Notes under the pieces: generated by a model | What the model was told of the DNA's origin: nothing | What the model saw: the letters and a program-made list of their open reading frames with translations, nothing else | Database searches by the model: none | Program-made: the position numbers and the translations under genes | In this document: in pieces, positions 1 through 6,358 of the stretch | Position numbering within the stretch: the first letter of the stretch is position 1 | Layout: every line of letters starts with the position of its first letter | NCBI GenBank assembly: GCA_036803025.1 | Contig: DAIRVC010000073.1 | Location: forward strand, 1-12,231 | DNA length: 12,231 nucleotides | Direction: 5' to 3' | Origin: DAIRVC01 sp036803025 | GTDB taxonomy: Bacteria; Chloroflexota; Anaerolineae; Anaerolineales; E44-bin32

Positions 1-2
1 TT

Positions 3-434
3 CGCTTCTTCGCGTTCGAGACCGTGCTGATGCTGGTGCTGATCAACCTGGATTCCTGGTTGGCCGCGCCGTTCTCGCTCATCCACATCGCTTCCTGGCT
101 TTGCCTGCTCGCCTCCGCGTTCCTGGCTATCCACGGATTCCATCTCCTGAGAACGGCCGGCCGGCCGGACGGGGCGATCGAGCGCACCACGGCGCTGGTC
201 ACGACCGGCGCCTATCGCTTCATCCGGCACCCGCTGTATGCCTCGCTTCTCTATCTGGGCTGGGGCGCCTACTTGAAGGAACCGACCTGGCTTGGCAGCG
301 CGTTGGTGGCCGTGGCGACCGCCAGTCTGTACGCGACCGCGCGGGTGGAAGAGCGAGAGAACCTGGAACGGTTCGGCAGCGAATACGCCGGGTACATGCG
401 GCGGACGCGCCGGTTTGTGCCGTTCGTGTTCTAG
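3..434 (+). CDS. Isoprenylcysteine carboxyl methyltransferase-like membrane protein, 5'-truncated
   Basis: This is the C-terminal part of a small integral membrane methyltransferase of the ICMT/phospholipid-methyltransferase type. The reading frame is open to the left edge (first full codon at 3), and the residues before the first possible start (GTG at 24) read as good membrane-protein sequence, so the true start lies outside the window. About 143 residues are visible. Two hydrophobic stretches are followed by the family signature: TGAYRFIRHPLYAS, a hydrophobic helix, then an acidic VEERENLE stretch and a closing Y-x-x-Y-M-R-R-T-R-R-F-V-P motif. In ICMT-like enzymes the RHPxY and the Glu pair help bind S-adenosylmethionine at the membrane face. 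The substrate cannot be told from sequence; in bacteria these proteins are not tied to prenylated proteins. It ends with TAG, 42 nt before a paralogue, probably in one operon. Confidence 0.85.
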   Translation, partial: RFFAFETVLMLVLINLDSWLAAPFSLIHIASWLCLLASAFLAIHGFHLLRTAGRPDGAIERTTALVTTGAYRFIRHPLYASLLYLGWGAYLKEPTWLGSALVAVATASLYATARVEERENLERFGSEYAGYMRRTRRFVPFVF

Positions 435-461
435 GCGCGGCGGAGTCCCGGATCCCTGGCA

Positions 462-467
462 AGGAGG
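462..467 (+). promoter_or_regulatory. Shine-Dalgarno AGGAGG for the GTG start at 477
   Basis: An exact AGGAGG lies 9 nt before GTG 477. It fixes the start of the second methyltransferase on a non-ATG codon. Confidence 0.8.
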
Positions 468-476
468 GCAGTCTCC

Positions 477-1064
477 GTGCCATCCCCGTTCATCATCGGA
501 GTGCTCCTCTTGGCGGGGTTCGGGCTGACATCGGCCAGCACCTTCACGGCTGCGTTCAGCCGGCGCTGGGGTACGCGCCCGGGTCAGTGGGTCACGCTGT
601 TGCTGCGCGTCGGGCTGGGCATGCCGCTGTGGATCCTGGGACTGGTCCTGGCGGCGCGGGCCCCCGGTCAGGCGCTGCTGCCTGACCACCCGGCCGTCAA
701 GCTCACGGCCGGGTTGCTGCTGGGCGCCGGCGCGGGTGTGATCTTATGGGCCATGCCCGCCGTGGGTCGGCGCGCGTTGGCGCCCTCGGCCGCCGACACG
801 CTGGTCGTCCGCGGCCCGTATGCGTACGTGCGCCACCCGGTCTACAGCGGATGCTTTCTCGAATTCGTGGGACTGGCGCTCACCCAACCGACCTGGCTGT
901 TCATTCTCTCCTGCGCCGCCTGCAGCCTGTGGCTGCTGCTGCAGGCGCGCCTGGAGGAACGCGATCTGCTCGAGCGGCTGCCGCGCTATTCCGAGTACAT
1001 GCGCCGGGTGCCGCGCTTCGTGCCGCGCGCTTCCCGCCGCGCGGGGAGTTCCAAGATCAATTGA
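477..1064 (+). CDS. Isoprenylcysteine carboxyl methyltransferase-like membrane protein (second copy)
   Basis: A 195-residue membrane protein of the same ICMT-like methyltransferase type as the gene upstream. Hydrophobic segments lie near residues 5-25, 38-62, 76-94 and 128-156. The SAM-binding signature is RGPYAYVRHPVYSG (112-125, RHPVY at 119-123), followed by LEERDLLER (159-167) and a terminal YSEYMRRVPRFVP (171-183). The tail after 183 is basic. The start is GTG at 477, chosen because an exact AGGAGG (462-467) lies 9 nt upstream and no other start has comparable support. Conserved positions match the preceding gene, but the N-terminal halves differ, so this is an old duplication and not a recent copy. 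It probably shares an mRNA with that gene. It converges on the penicillin-binding protein gene, with only 33 nt between the two stops. The methyl acceptor is unknown. Confidence 0.87.
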   Translation: MPSPFIIGVLLLAGFGLTSASTFTAAFSRRWGTRPGQWVTLLLRVGLGMPLWILGLVLAARAPGQALLPDHPAVKLTAGLLLGAGAGVILWAMPAVGRRALAPSAADTLVVRGPYAYVRHPVYSGCFLEFVGLALTQPTWLFILSCAACSLWLLLQARLEERDLLERLPRYSEYMRRVPRFVPRASRRAGSSKIN

Positions 1065-1097
1065 GTCGCCATAGGGACCCTCAAATGGAGGGCGCGC

Positions 1098-1232
1098 TTA
1101 CGGCGGCGTGGGGGTCTCGGTGGGTGTGGGGGTCTGCGTCGGGGTGTCTGTCGGCGTCGGCGTCGGCGTGGGTGTGGGGGTCGGCGTCAAGGTCGGCGTG
1201 GCCGTGCCGGTCACGGTCGGGGTGAGCGTCGG
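1098..1232 (-). repeat. Degenerate short tandem repeat encoding a Pro-Thr tail
   Basis: The last roughly 45 codons of the penicillin-binding protein are built from a degenerate 6-bp unit. On the + strand it reads as GGCGTC/GGTGTG/GGGGTC variants, encoding alternating Pro-Thr, broken by Val, Ala, Asp, Gln and Glu codons. It is a low-complexity coding repeat, likely to vary in length between strains by slippage. The encoded segment would be an extended, wall-spanning or glycosylatable tail; that role is inferred. Confidence 0.75.
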
Positions 1233-4175
1233 GACCGAGAGGATGATGTGCAGGCGCACCTCGGCCCGGCGCTCCTGCGGTCCCATGACCCCCAGGATCA
1301 GGGTCAGCGGGCCGTTGGGCGCGCCGGCCATGTCCCACTCCGCCAGGCGGCCGGCGTCGCGCATCGGCGAGAAGCCTTCGGCGATCTTGGTCCAATGCGT
1401 CGGCTCGAAGCCGACCCCGAAGGCCAGCTCCCATTCATTGAAGTAAGCGGTGGCGTCCGCCAGACCGAAGATCGACAGAGGCCGGAAGGTGATCGTTGAG
1501 CCCTCGGCCGGCGAGGTCAGCGAAAGAATCGGGTGCGGGCTGGCGGTCGTGCAGGTGGCTGAGGGGATGAAGAACAGGCGCTCGGGCGGCAGGCCCATGC
1601 GCTCGGCCCACTCCCGCCCGGCGGATTCCTCCTGCAGCCAGCGCCGGCCCCACGGATCGCTCACGTCCAAACCCAGGCGCTCGACCGCTCGCCCGGCGCA
1701 TTCGCCCGAGGCCAGCTCGAGCGACCATGAGTCGACCCACACCTTCTGCCACAGATCGCGGTCGCGCGGCAGCGGGGGCTGTTCGGCGGCGAAGAACTCC
1801 GAGCGTTGGCTCGGACACCATTCCGACGGTTCGGCGCCCGAGACCGCGCAGATCACCCGCTCGACGATGCCTTCGGGCACGCTGAACGGCGTCGGATTCC
1901 CACCTGAGACCAACGGAGCGGCGAACTGCATGAACTCGGACCAGATCGGCGCCGCGCCGGTCAGGCCGGTGGTGTTCTGCATCTGGGTGTTGTCGGCATT
2001 GCCGACCCACACGCCGACCGCCAGGTCGGGGGTGAAGCCAACGGTCCAGTTATCGCGGAAGTCGTCGGTCGTACCGGTCTTGACCGCGGCCGGGAAGGGC
2101 AGGTTGAGGATCGAGTTGGCCCCGAACATCGGCGTGCGGGCGCTGTTGTCGGACAGGATCGAGGCGATCAGGAAGGCGTGCTCCGGCCGGATGACCGCTT
2201 CGCCCTGCATGGCGGCTTCGAAGACCGTGTTGCCCTCATGGTCGACGATGCGGGTGATGGCGATGGGCGGGTGGCGCACGCCGCCGCTGGCGAAAACCGA
2301 GTAGGCGCCGGTGAGCTCCAGAAGCGTCACATCGCCGCCGCCGAGAGTCAATGACAGGCCGTACTGGTCGCTGGTCAGCGTCGTGATCCCCAGGCGTTCG
2401 GCGAAGGCGACCAGCCCCTCCGCCTCGGGAGTATCCGGGTTGTCGAAGATGCCGACGAAGGCGAGGGTCTTGACGGCCGGGATGTTGTAGGAGTTGGCCA
2501 GGGCCACGCGGGCGGTCACCGGCCCGTGGAAGCGGCCGTCGTAATTGACCGGCTTGAAGGGCGGGCGGGTGTCGTTGGGATCACCCGAGGGCGGGAACTC
2601 GGAGGGTACATCCCAGATCAGCGTGGCCGGGGTCCAGCCGCGCTCGAAGGCGGCTGCATACGTCAGCGGCTTGATCGACGAACCGGGCTGGTTGAGCGCT
2701 ACGGCATTGTTGACCTGCCCGTCGATGGCCTCATCGTAGTAGTCGGCCGAGCCGACCATGGCCAGGATTTCGCCGGTCGACGGGCGGATGGCGACCAGCG
2801 CGCCGTTGGTCACGTGGCGGTCGGCAAGCGTCGCCACCTGCGCCTGGACGATCTGTTGAGCCTGCTCCTGCAAGACCGGGTCGATCGTGGTGTAGACGGT
2901 GAACCCGGAGCGGTAGATCGTCTGCGGATCGAACATGCCCTCCAGGACGGAGCGCACGTAGTTGACCCAGTGCGGGAAGCGGATCTCGACGTCGGGGGCA
3001 TGGAAGACGAACAGCTCGAGCTCGGCGGCTGCTGCGCCGGCATCTTCGGGCGTCACGCACACCGGCTGGTCGGCGTTGCTCACGTAAATGCAGCCCTGCT
3101 GCTGGCTGGACAAGACCATGGCCGTCAGCACCTGGCGCTGCCGCAGCAGGGTCGGATCGCGGTTGGTGTAGACGTCGTAGATCGACGGCGCCTGAACCAG
3201 CCCGGCCAGGAAGGAGGCCTGCGAGAGCGTCAGGCGGTCGGCGGTTGTGCCGAAATAGGTCTCGGCGGCAGCCTCGACCCCGTAAGCCAGGTTGCCGTAG
3301 TAAGACTGGTTGAGATACAGCTCGAGAATCTGGTCCTTGGTGTAGCGGCGGGTGATCTCAGCCGCCAGCAGGATCTCGCGCATCTTGCGCAGCGCCGAGA
3401 CCTGGGAGCGTTCCTCCGGGCTGAGGAGCAGATTGCGAGCGATCTGCTGGGTGATGGTCGAGGCGCCGGAGACGACGTCCTGTCCCTGGAAGTTCTGATA
3501 CACCGCCCGGGCGATGGCCAACGGATCGAAGCCCGGGTGTGAGTAGAACTGCGAATCCTCGATGGAGATCGTGGCGGCGACCATGTAGGGCGAGATCTCG
3601 TCCAGCGAGACCTGGGTGCGCCGGCCCGCCTGCGGGTCGAGGATCTCGTAGAGCAGGTTGCCCTGCCGGTCGAGGATGCGGGTCGTCTCGAACTGGGCCG
3701 CGTGCGCCTGCAGGTCGTCGACCGGCGGCAGCGTGCGGGCGACGGCGTAGTACTGATAGATGGCGAACGACAGAATGCCCAGGATCAGCGCCGCCAGGGC
3801 GAACAGGCCCAGGATGAGCATGCGCAGCGCGCAGCCGCCCGTGCCGGAGGGCAGCCCCCGGCGGGGTGCACGGGTGGGACCGGAGGGCGGCGGCACGTAG
3901 GCGGCCGGGCCCACCCGGGTGGCGCTCAGATCTCGTTCCGGCACCCGCTTGGGGAGGTTGTCGCCCGTAGCCCCCAGCGGTGGGGGCGGAGGTGTGAGCG
4001 CTTCGGCGCCGCCGTTGTGCGCGGGTCCTTCGTCAAAGGGAAGATCGCCCGCCTGATCGTCGTGCGGCGGGCGGGTGGGGGACTCGGACGGCGGGGGGGC
4101 CTGCGGGCCGGCCAATCGGCGAAGGCGTTCGCCGGGGTCGGGGTCGCCCTGAGCGGGAGGCTTCTCGGCAGACAT
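1098..4175 (-). CDS. Bifunctional class A penicillin-binding protein (PBP1A-type)
   Basis: This enzyme polymerises lipid II glycan strands and cross-links stem peptides outside the cytoplasmic membrane. The 1025 residues run as follows. Residues 1-115 are a Pro-rich, presumably cytoplasmic, region; one transmembrane helix spans about 117-143. The GT51 glycosyltransferase domain (about 165-345) has EDSQFYSHPG with catalytic Glu206, GASTITQQIARN (237-248) and the RKMREILLA...LELYLNQ stretch (263-290). The transpeptidase domain (about 455-755) has SxxK at Ser499-Lys502, SYN at 562-564 and KTG at 699-701. After a Cys-containing linker, an Ig-like domain (about 883-980) has a pattern often appended to Chloroflexota penicillin-binding proteins. 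A Pro-Thr tail closes the chain (982-1025). All catalytic motifs are intact. The start ATG has no Shine-Dalgarno sequence but sits 7 nt after TATAAT. Stop is TAA. Length exceeds the usual 700-850 because of the N- and C-terminal additions. Confidence 0.96.
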   Translation of the reverse strand: MSAEKPPAQGDPDPGERLRRLAGPQAPPPSESPTRPPHDDQAGDLPFDEGPAHNGGAEALTPPPPPLGATGDNLPKRVPERDLSATRVGPAAYVPPPSGPTRAPRRGLPSGTGGCALRMLILGLFALAALILGILSFAIYQYYAVARTLPPVDDLQAHAAQFETTRILDRQGNLLYEILDPQAGRRTQVSLDEISPYMVAATISIEDSQFYSHPGFDPLAIARAVYQNFQGQDVVSGASTITQQIARNLLLSPEERSQVSALRKMREILLAAEITRRYTKDQILELYLNQSYYGNLAYGVEAAAETYFGTTADRLTLSQASFLAGLVQAPSIYDVYTNRDPTLLRQRQVLTAMVLSSQQQGCIYVSNADQPVCVTPEDAGAAAAELELFVFHAPDVEIRFPHWVNYVRSVLEGMFDPQTIYRSGFTVYTTIDPVLQEQAQQIVQAQVATLADRHVTNGALVAIRPSTGEILAMVGSADYYDEAIDGQVNNAVALNQPGSSIKPLTYAAAFERGWTPATLIWDVPSEFPPSGDPNDTRPPFKPVNYDGRFHGPVTARVALANSYNIPAVKTLAFVGIFDNPDTPEAEGLVAFAERLGITTLTSDQYGLSLTLGGGDVTLLELTGAYSVFASGGVRHPPIAITRIVDHEGNTVFEAAMQGEAVIRPEHAFLIASILSDNSARTPMFGANSILNLPFPAAVKTGTTDDFRDNWTVGFTPDLAVGVWVGNADNTQMQNTTGLTGAAPIWSEFMQFAAPLVSGGNPTPFSVPEGIVERVICAVSGAEPSEWCPSQRSEFFAAEQPPLPRDRDLWQKVWVDSWSLELASGECAGRAVERLGLDVSDPWGRRWLQEESAGREWAERMGLPPERLFFIPSATCTTASPHPILSLTSPAEGSTITFRPLSIFGLADATAYFNEWELAFGVGFEPTHWTKIAEGFSPMRDAGRLAEWDMAGAPNGPLTLILGVMGPQERRAEVRLHIILSVPTLTPTVTGTATPTLTPTPTPTPTPTPTDTPTQTPTPTETPTPP

Positions 4176-4182
4176 CGGGGCG

Positions 4183-4191
4183 ATTATAGCA
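4183..4191 (-). promoter_or_regulatory. Extended -10 promoter (TGCTATAAT) of the penicillin-binding protein gene
   Basis: Reading on the minus strand, TGC followed by TATAAT (4188-4183) is a perfect extended -10 element. The ATG of the penicillin-binding protein (4175-4173) begins after 7 nt, so transcription should start at or next to the A of the ATG. No good -35 hexamer is seen at 16-18 nt spacing, as is usual for extended -10 promoters. No Shine-Dalgarno sequence lies between, so the message is predicted to be leaderless. Confidence 0.65.
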
Positions 4192-4258
4192 TTCGGTCGT
4201 CAGCGCTCGGCTATCCGCTGCACGCACAGGAAATGGCGGCTGGGCGCGGACAGGCAGG

Positions 4259-4729
4259 TCACGCGGTCGGCTTGTTCATGAAGATGACAGTCCACACCCC
4301 GCCCATCACCCGGGTGCCGTCCTGCTTGAGCACATCGACGGACAGGCTGACCGAGCCGCCGCCCACGCGCGGCATAGGCTTCTTGTCCTTGACGGTCAGC
4401 TCGACGTGGACGGTATCACCGATGAAGACCGGGGCGCTGAACTTCCACTCGCTGATATCGCGGAAGGCGATGACGGTGCCTTCCAGGACCCCGGTGCGGG
4501 CTGACAGCCCAGAGGCGATCGCCATCACCAACAGGCCGTGGGCGACGCGCTGCCCGAACATGGTCGAGGCGCCGTAGACCGCGTCCGTGTGGATCGAGGT
4601 GAAATCGCCCGATAGCCCGGCAAAGCCAACGATGTCCGCCTCCGTCACCGTCCGGCCGGGGGAGGTGACGCGCTGTCCGAGCTCGAACTCCTCGAAGTAC
4701 AGTCCGCGGCGCTGCAAGATTTCGGTCAT
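4259..4729 (-). CDS. MaoC-family hot-dog dehydratase ((R)-specific enoyl-CoA hydratase-like)
   Basis: A 156-residue single hot-dog-fold protein of the MaoC type. The family adds water to trans-2-enoyl thioesters or removes it from (R)-3-hydroxyacyl thioesters in the cytoplasm. The hydratase-2 signature is visible: LSGDFTSIHTD (39-49), with Asp42 and His47 as the catalytic pair, then FGQRVAHGLLVMAIASGL (58-75). A second strand set (about 92-154) closes the hot-dog. The start at ATG 4729 is chosen because AAGGAG (4742-4737) lies 7 nt upstream and the protein then begins at the usual place. The longer frame back to 4828 would run through the promoter. The gene lies 83 nt upstream of the penicillin-binding protein gene on the same strand, but that gene has its own promoter, so the two are not clearly linked. 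The acyl substrate cannot be read from sequence; no fatty-acid or PHA gene is nearby. Confidence 0.9.
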   Translation of the reverse strand: MTEILQRRGLYFEEFELGQRVTSPGRTVTEADIVGFAGLSGDFTSIHTDAVYGASTMFGQRVAHGLLVMAIASGLSARTGVLEGTVIAFRDISEWKFSAPVFIGDTVHVELTVKDKKPMPRVGGGSVSLSVDVLKQDGTRVMGGVWTVIFMNKPTA

Positions 4730-4752
4730 GGGGTCACTCCTTGGGCGAGGGA

Positions 4753-4761
4753 ATTGTAGCA
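4753..4761 (-). promoter_or_regulatory. Extended -10 promoter (TGCTACAAT) of the MaoC gene
   Basis: On the minus strand TGCTACAAT occupies 4761-4753. The expected transcription start is near 4746, giving a leader of about 17 nt that still holds the AAGGAG ribosome site. The -35 region is weak. The element resembles the one before the penicillin-binding protein gene. Confidence 0.55.
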
Positions 4762-4898
4762 TGCCGGGAAGGTGGACGGCGCCCCAGGACCATACAGCCC
4801 GGGAGGGCGAGGATTGCTCCGAGTGCACGGCCGGACGGAGTCGACTGGCTGCGGTGGAAGCGAAGGATCATTCTGCCAGCGAGGGCGCTTTCAGGCGG

Positions 4899-4904
4899 TA
4901 CAAT
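4899..4904 (+). promoter_or_regulatory. Possible -10 box (TACAAT) for the DJ-1/PfpI gene
   Basis: TACAAT lies on the + strand in the divergent region between the MaoC and DJ-1/PfpI genes. It would give a leader of about 47 nt to GTG 4958. No convincing -35 sequence is present, so this is a candidate only. Confidence 0.35.
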
Positions 4905-4957
4905 CCACAGCCGGCCAGCTGCTCGAAGGATCGACGAGGATTGAGGGAAGAGGGGCC

Positions 4958-5581
4958 GTGACGAAGACTATCGGCATCTACCTTTTCGACGACGTCGAAG
5001 TTCTCGATTTTGCCGGCCCTTTCGAGGTCTTCTCGACGGCGGCGCGGCTTCATGCCCGATCAGTGCCGGGCGACCAACCGCTGCTCGCGGTCACCCTGAT
5101 CGCCGCGCGGCGAGCGCACGTCACTGCGCGAGGCGGGCTGGTGGTCATGCCCGAGCACGACCTGCGCAGTCACCCTGCCCTCGAGGTCGTGATCATCCCG
5201 GGCGGCATCATCGAGGCTGAGCTCGAGCGCCCTGAGCTGATCGAGTGGCTCAGGGCCATCTCGCCGTCGGCCGAAGTGGTCGCCTCGGTCTGCACGGGAG
5301 CGTTCATTCTGGCTCAGGCCGGGCTGCTGGACGGGCGTCCGGCGACAACTCACTGGGAGGACCTGGAAGACTTTCGCACGCGCTTCCCGGATGTGCGCGT
5401 CGACGCCGGCCGCAGGTGGACCAACGAGGGTAAGTGGTTCACCTCGGCCGGGATTTCGGCGGGGATCGACATGAGCCTGCACCTGGTCGAGCGCATGGCT
5501 GGCCAGGCGCTGGCGCGGCGGACGGCGCGGCAGATGGACTACTCCTGGGTGGTCCAGGAGACAGGCGGCACTGGGCGATGA
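4958..5581 (+). CDS. DJ-1/PfpI-superfamily protein, isonitrile hydratase-like
   Basis: A 207-residue cytoplasmic protein with the flavodoxin-like DJ-1/PfpI (class I glutamine amidotransferase-like) fold. The opening IGIYLFDDVEVLDFAGPFEVF places Asp17 and Glu23 as in isonitrile hydratase and GlxA-type proteins. The nucleophile elbow is ASVCTGAFILAQAGLLDG (109-126), with Cys112 followed by Thr113, then ATTHWEDLEDF. The Asp17 plus Cys-Thr arrangement is that of Pseudomonas isonitrile hydratase, which hydrates isonitriles to N-substituted formamides; that activity here is inference. The same domain is the N-terminal half of GlxA-like AraC regulators, but the protein ends after the domain with no helix-turn-helix. 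The start is GTG 4958, preceded by GAGGG (4943-4947) and AGAGGGG (4949-4955). The frame is open further upstream, but the longer N-terminus would be Arg/Gly-rich nonsense. It is divergent from the MaoC gene. Confidence 0.85.
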   Translation: MTKTIGIYLFDDVEVLDFAGPFEVFSTAARLHARSVPGDQPLLAVTLIAARRAHVTARGGLVVMPEHDLRSHPALEVVIIPGGIIEAELERPELIEWLRAISPSAEVVASVCTGAFILAQAGLLDGRPATTHWEDLEDFRTRFPDVRVDAGRRWTNEGKWFTSAGISAGIDMSLHLVERMAGQALARRTARQMDYSWVVQETGGTGR

Positions 5582-5617
5582 GGCAGTGTCGACCCCCGCG
5601 TGTTGGGCGCGAACCTG

Positions 5618-5632
5618 ACGCATGAAATGCGT
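5618..5632 (+). terminator. Small hairpin after the DJ-1/PfpI gene
   Basis: ACGCAT (5618-5623), loop GAA, ATGCGT (5627-5632) form a perfect 6-bp stem 36 nt after the stop. No U-tract follows, so termination is uncertain. The ATG at 5622 lies inside this stem, which argues against it as the start of the next gene. Confidence 0.3.
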
Positions 5633-5705
5633 GCGGCGGTACATCCCCAGGCAGCCCGCGGGGTTGATTCAAGAGACGGTATCCTTTCACGGAAGAGGTG
5701 GCTCG

Positions 5706-6347
5706 ATGGGCAACTTGTGTAAACGGAGTGACGTGCTGTCTGCATGGCTCGTGATCTCGGCCCTGGGCATTTCGATGCTCGCTTGCAGCATCTTCTCCCC
5801 CGCCAGTCCCACACCGACAATCGCCCTCCCGACCGATACGCCCTCCGGCCCATGCGAAGCGACCGCGCCGGCCGAGGTGACCATCTACATGCGCCCGGAC
5901 CCGGCCGCCGAGGTGTTCTCGACGCAGGGGCCGGGATTCAGCATCGAGATTACGGCCCAAACCGCCACCGGTTGGCTGGGGTTTGATCCGGGCGTGGCGC
6001 AGGCCGCCAACATCGGCTCGTTCCGGCTGCGCTGGCTCGATCCTTCCACGGTGGAGACAACCGGCGACTGCGGCAGCCTGCCCGTCGTGTGGGGCCCGCC
6101 CGCCGAAGGCTGCTTCGACATGCCGATGGAGGACGTCGATGTCCATGCCGGCCCGTCGGACGCCTCGCCGATCCTGGCGACGCTGCACGTCGAGGAGTTC
6201 GCTGCCATCCTGGGGCTGAACGGTGCCGGCTGGGCGAAGGTCGACCTCGGCCCGGGGAACACCGGATTGGCCGTCGTGGGCTGGGTCGACGCCGCGACCC
6301 TGAACATGAACGGCCCGTGCGAGGCGCTGCCGACCGTCACGGAGTGA
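5706..6347 (+). CDS. Lipoprotein with two Cys-bracketed SH3b-like repeats
   Basis: A 213-residue predicted exported lipoprotein of unknown function. A hydrophobic signal (about 11-26) ends in the lipobox Met-Leu-Ala-Cys27, then a short Ser-Pro-Thr spacer (31-47). The rest is two similar domains of about 75 residues. Repeat 1 runs from Cys50 to Cys122 and ends DCGSLPVV. Repeat 2 runs from Cys136 to Cys205 and ends PCEALPTV. Both share a Gly-Trp in the middle (TGWLGFD, AGWAKVD), a late strand (LRWLD, VGWVD) and Val-rich strands with Gly turns, like bacterial SH3 domains. The two Cys pairs would each form one disulfide. Start ATG 5706 is chosen for GAGGTG (5695-5700), spacing 5, and for placing the signal sequence properly; the frame extends to 5622 but that start sits in a hairpin. 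SH3b domains often bind wall peptides; the ligand here is unknown. The GNAT gene follows at once. Confidence 0.8.
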   Translation: MGNLCKRSDVLSAWLVISALGISMLACSIFSPASPTPTIALPTDTPSGPCEATAPAEVTIYMRPDPAAEVFSTQGPGFSIEITAQTATGWLGFDPGVAQAANIGSFRLRWLDPSTVETTGDCGSLPVVWGPPAEGCFDMPMEDVDVHAGPSDASPILATLHVEEFAAILGLNGAGWAKVDLGPGNTGLAVVGWVDAATLNMNGPCEALPTVTE

Positions 6348-6358
6348 TCCGGCGCCCC

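Noticed and set aside
1078..1092. CCCTC-AAATG-GAGGG hairpin between the convergent methyltransferase and penicillin-binding protein genes
   Set aside because: Only 5 bp with no U-tract; too weak to call a terminator.
1098..1232. Repetitive tract considered as CRISPR or regulatory tandem repeat
   Set aside because: There are no spacer/repeat units; it is a degenerate 6-bp pattern in frame encoding Pro-Thr.
2526..3542. A 338-codon open frame on the + strand, antisense to the penicillin-binding protein gene
   Set aside because: It mirrors codon positions of the real gene in GC-rich DNA. Its translation is Arg/Gly/Val/Asp-rich with no motif, while the opposite strand holds intact GT51 and transpeptidase motifs.
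4730..4828. Upstream extension of the MaoC protein by 33 residues
   Set aside because: The added residues are not hot-dog sequence, and the extension crosses the TGCTACAAT promoter and the AAGGAG ribosome site of the shorter start.
5664..5685. TTGATT and TATCCT as a promoter for the lipoprotein gene
   Set aside because: The spacing is only 10 bp, too short for sigma-70 contact with both boxes.
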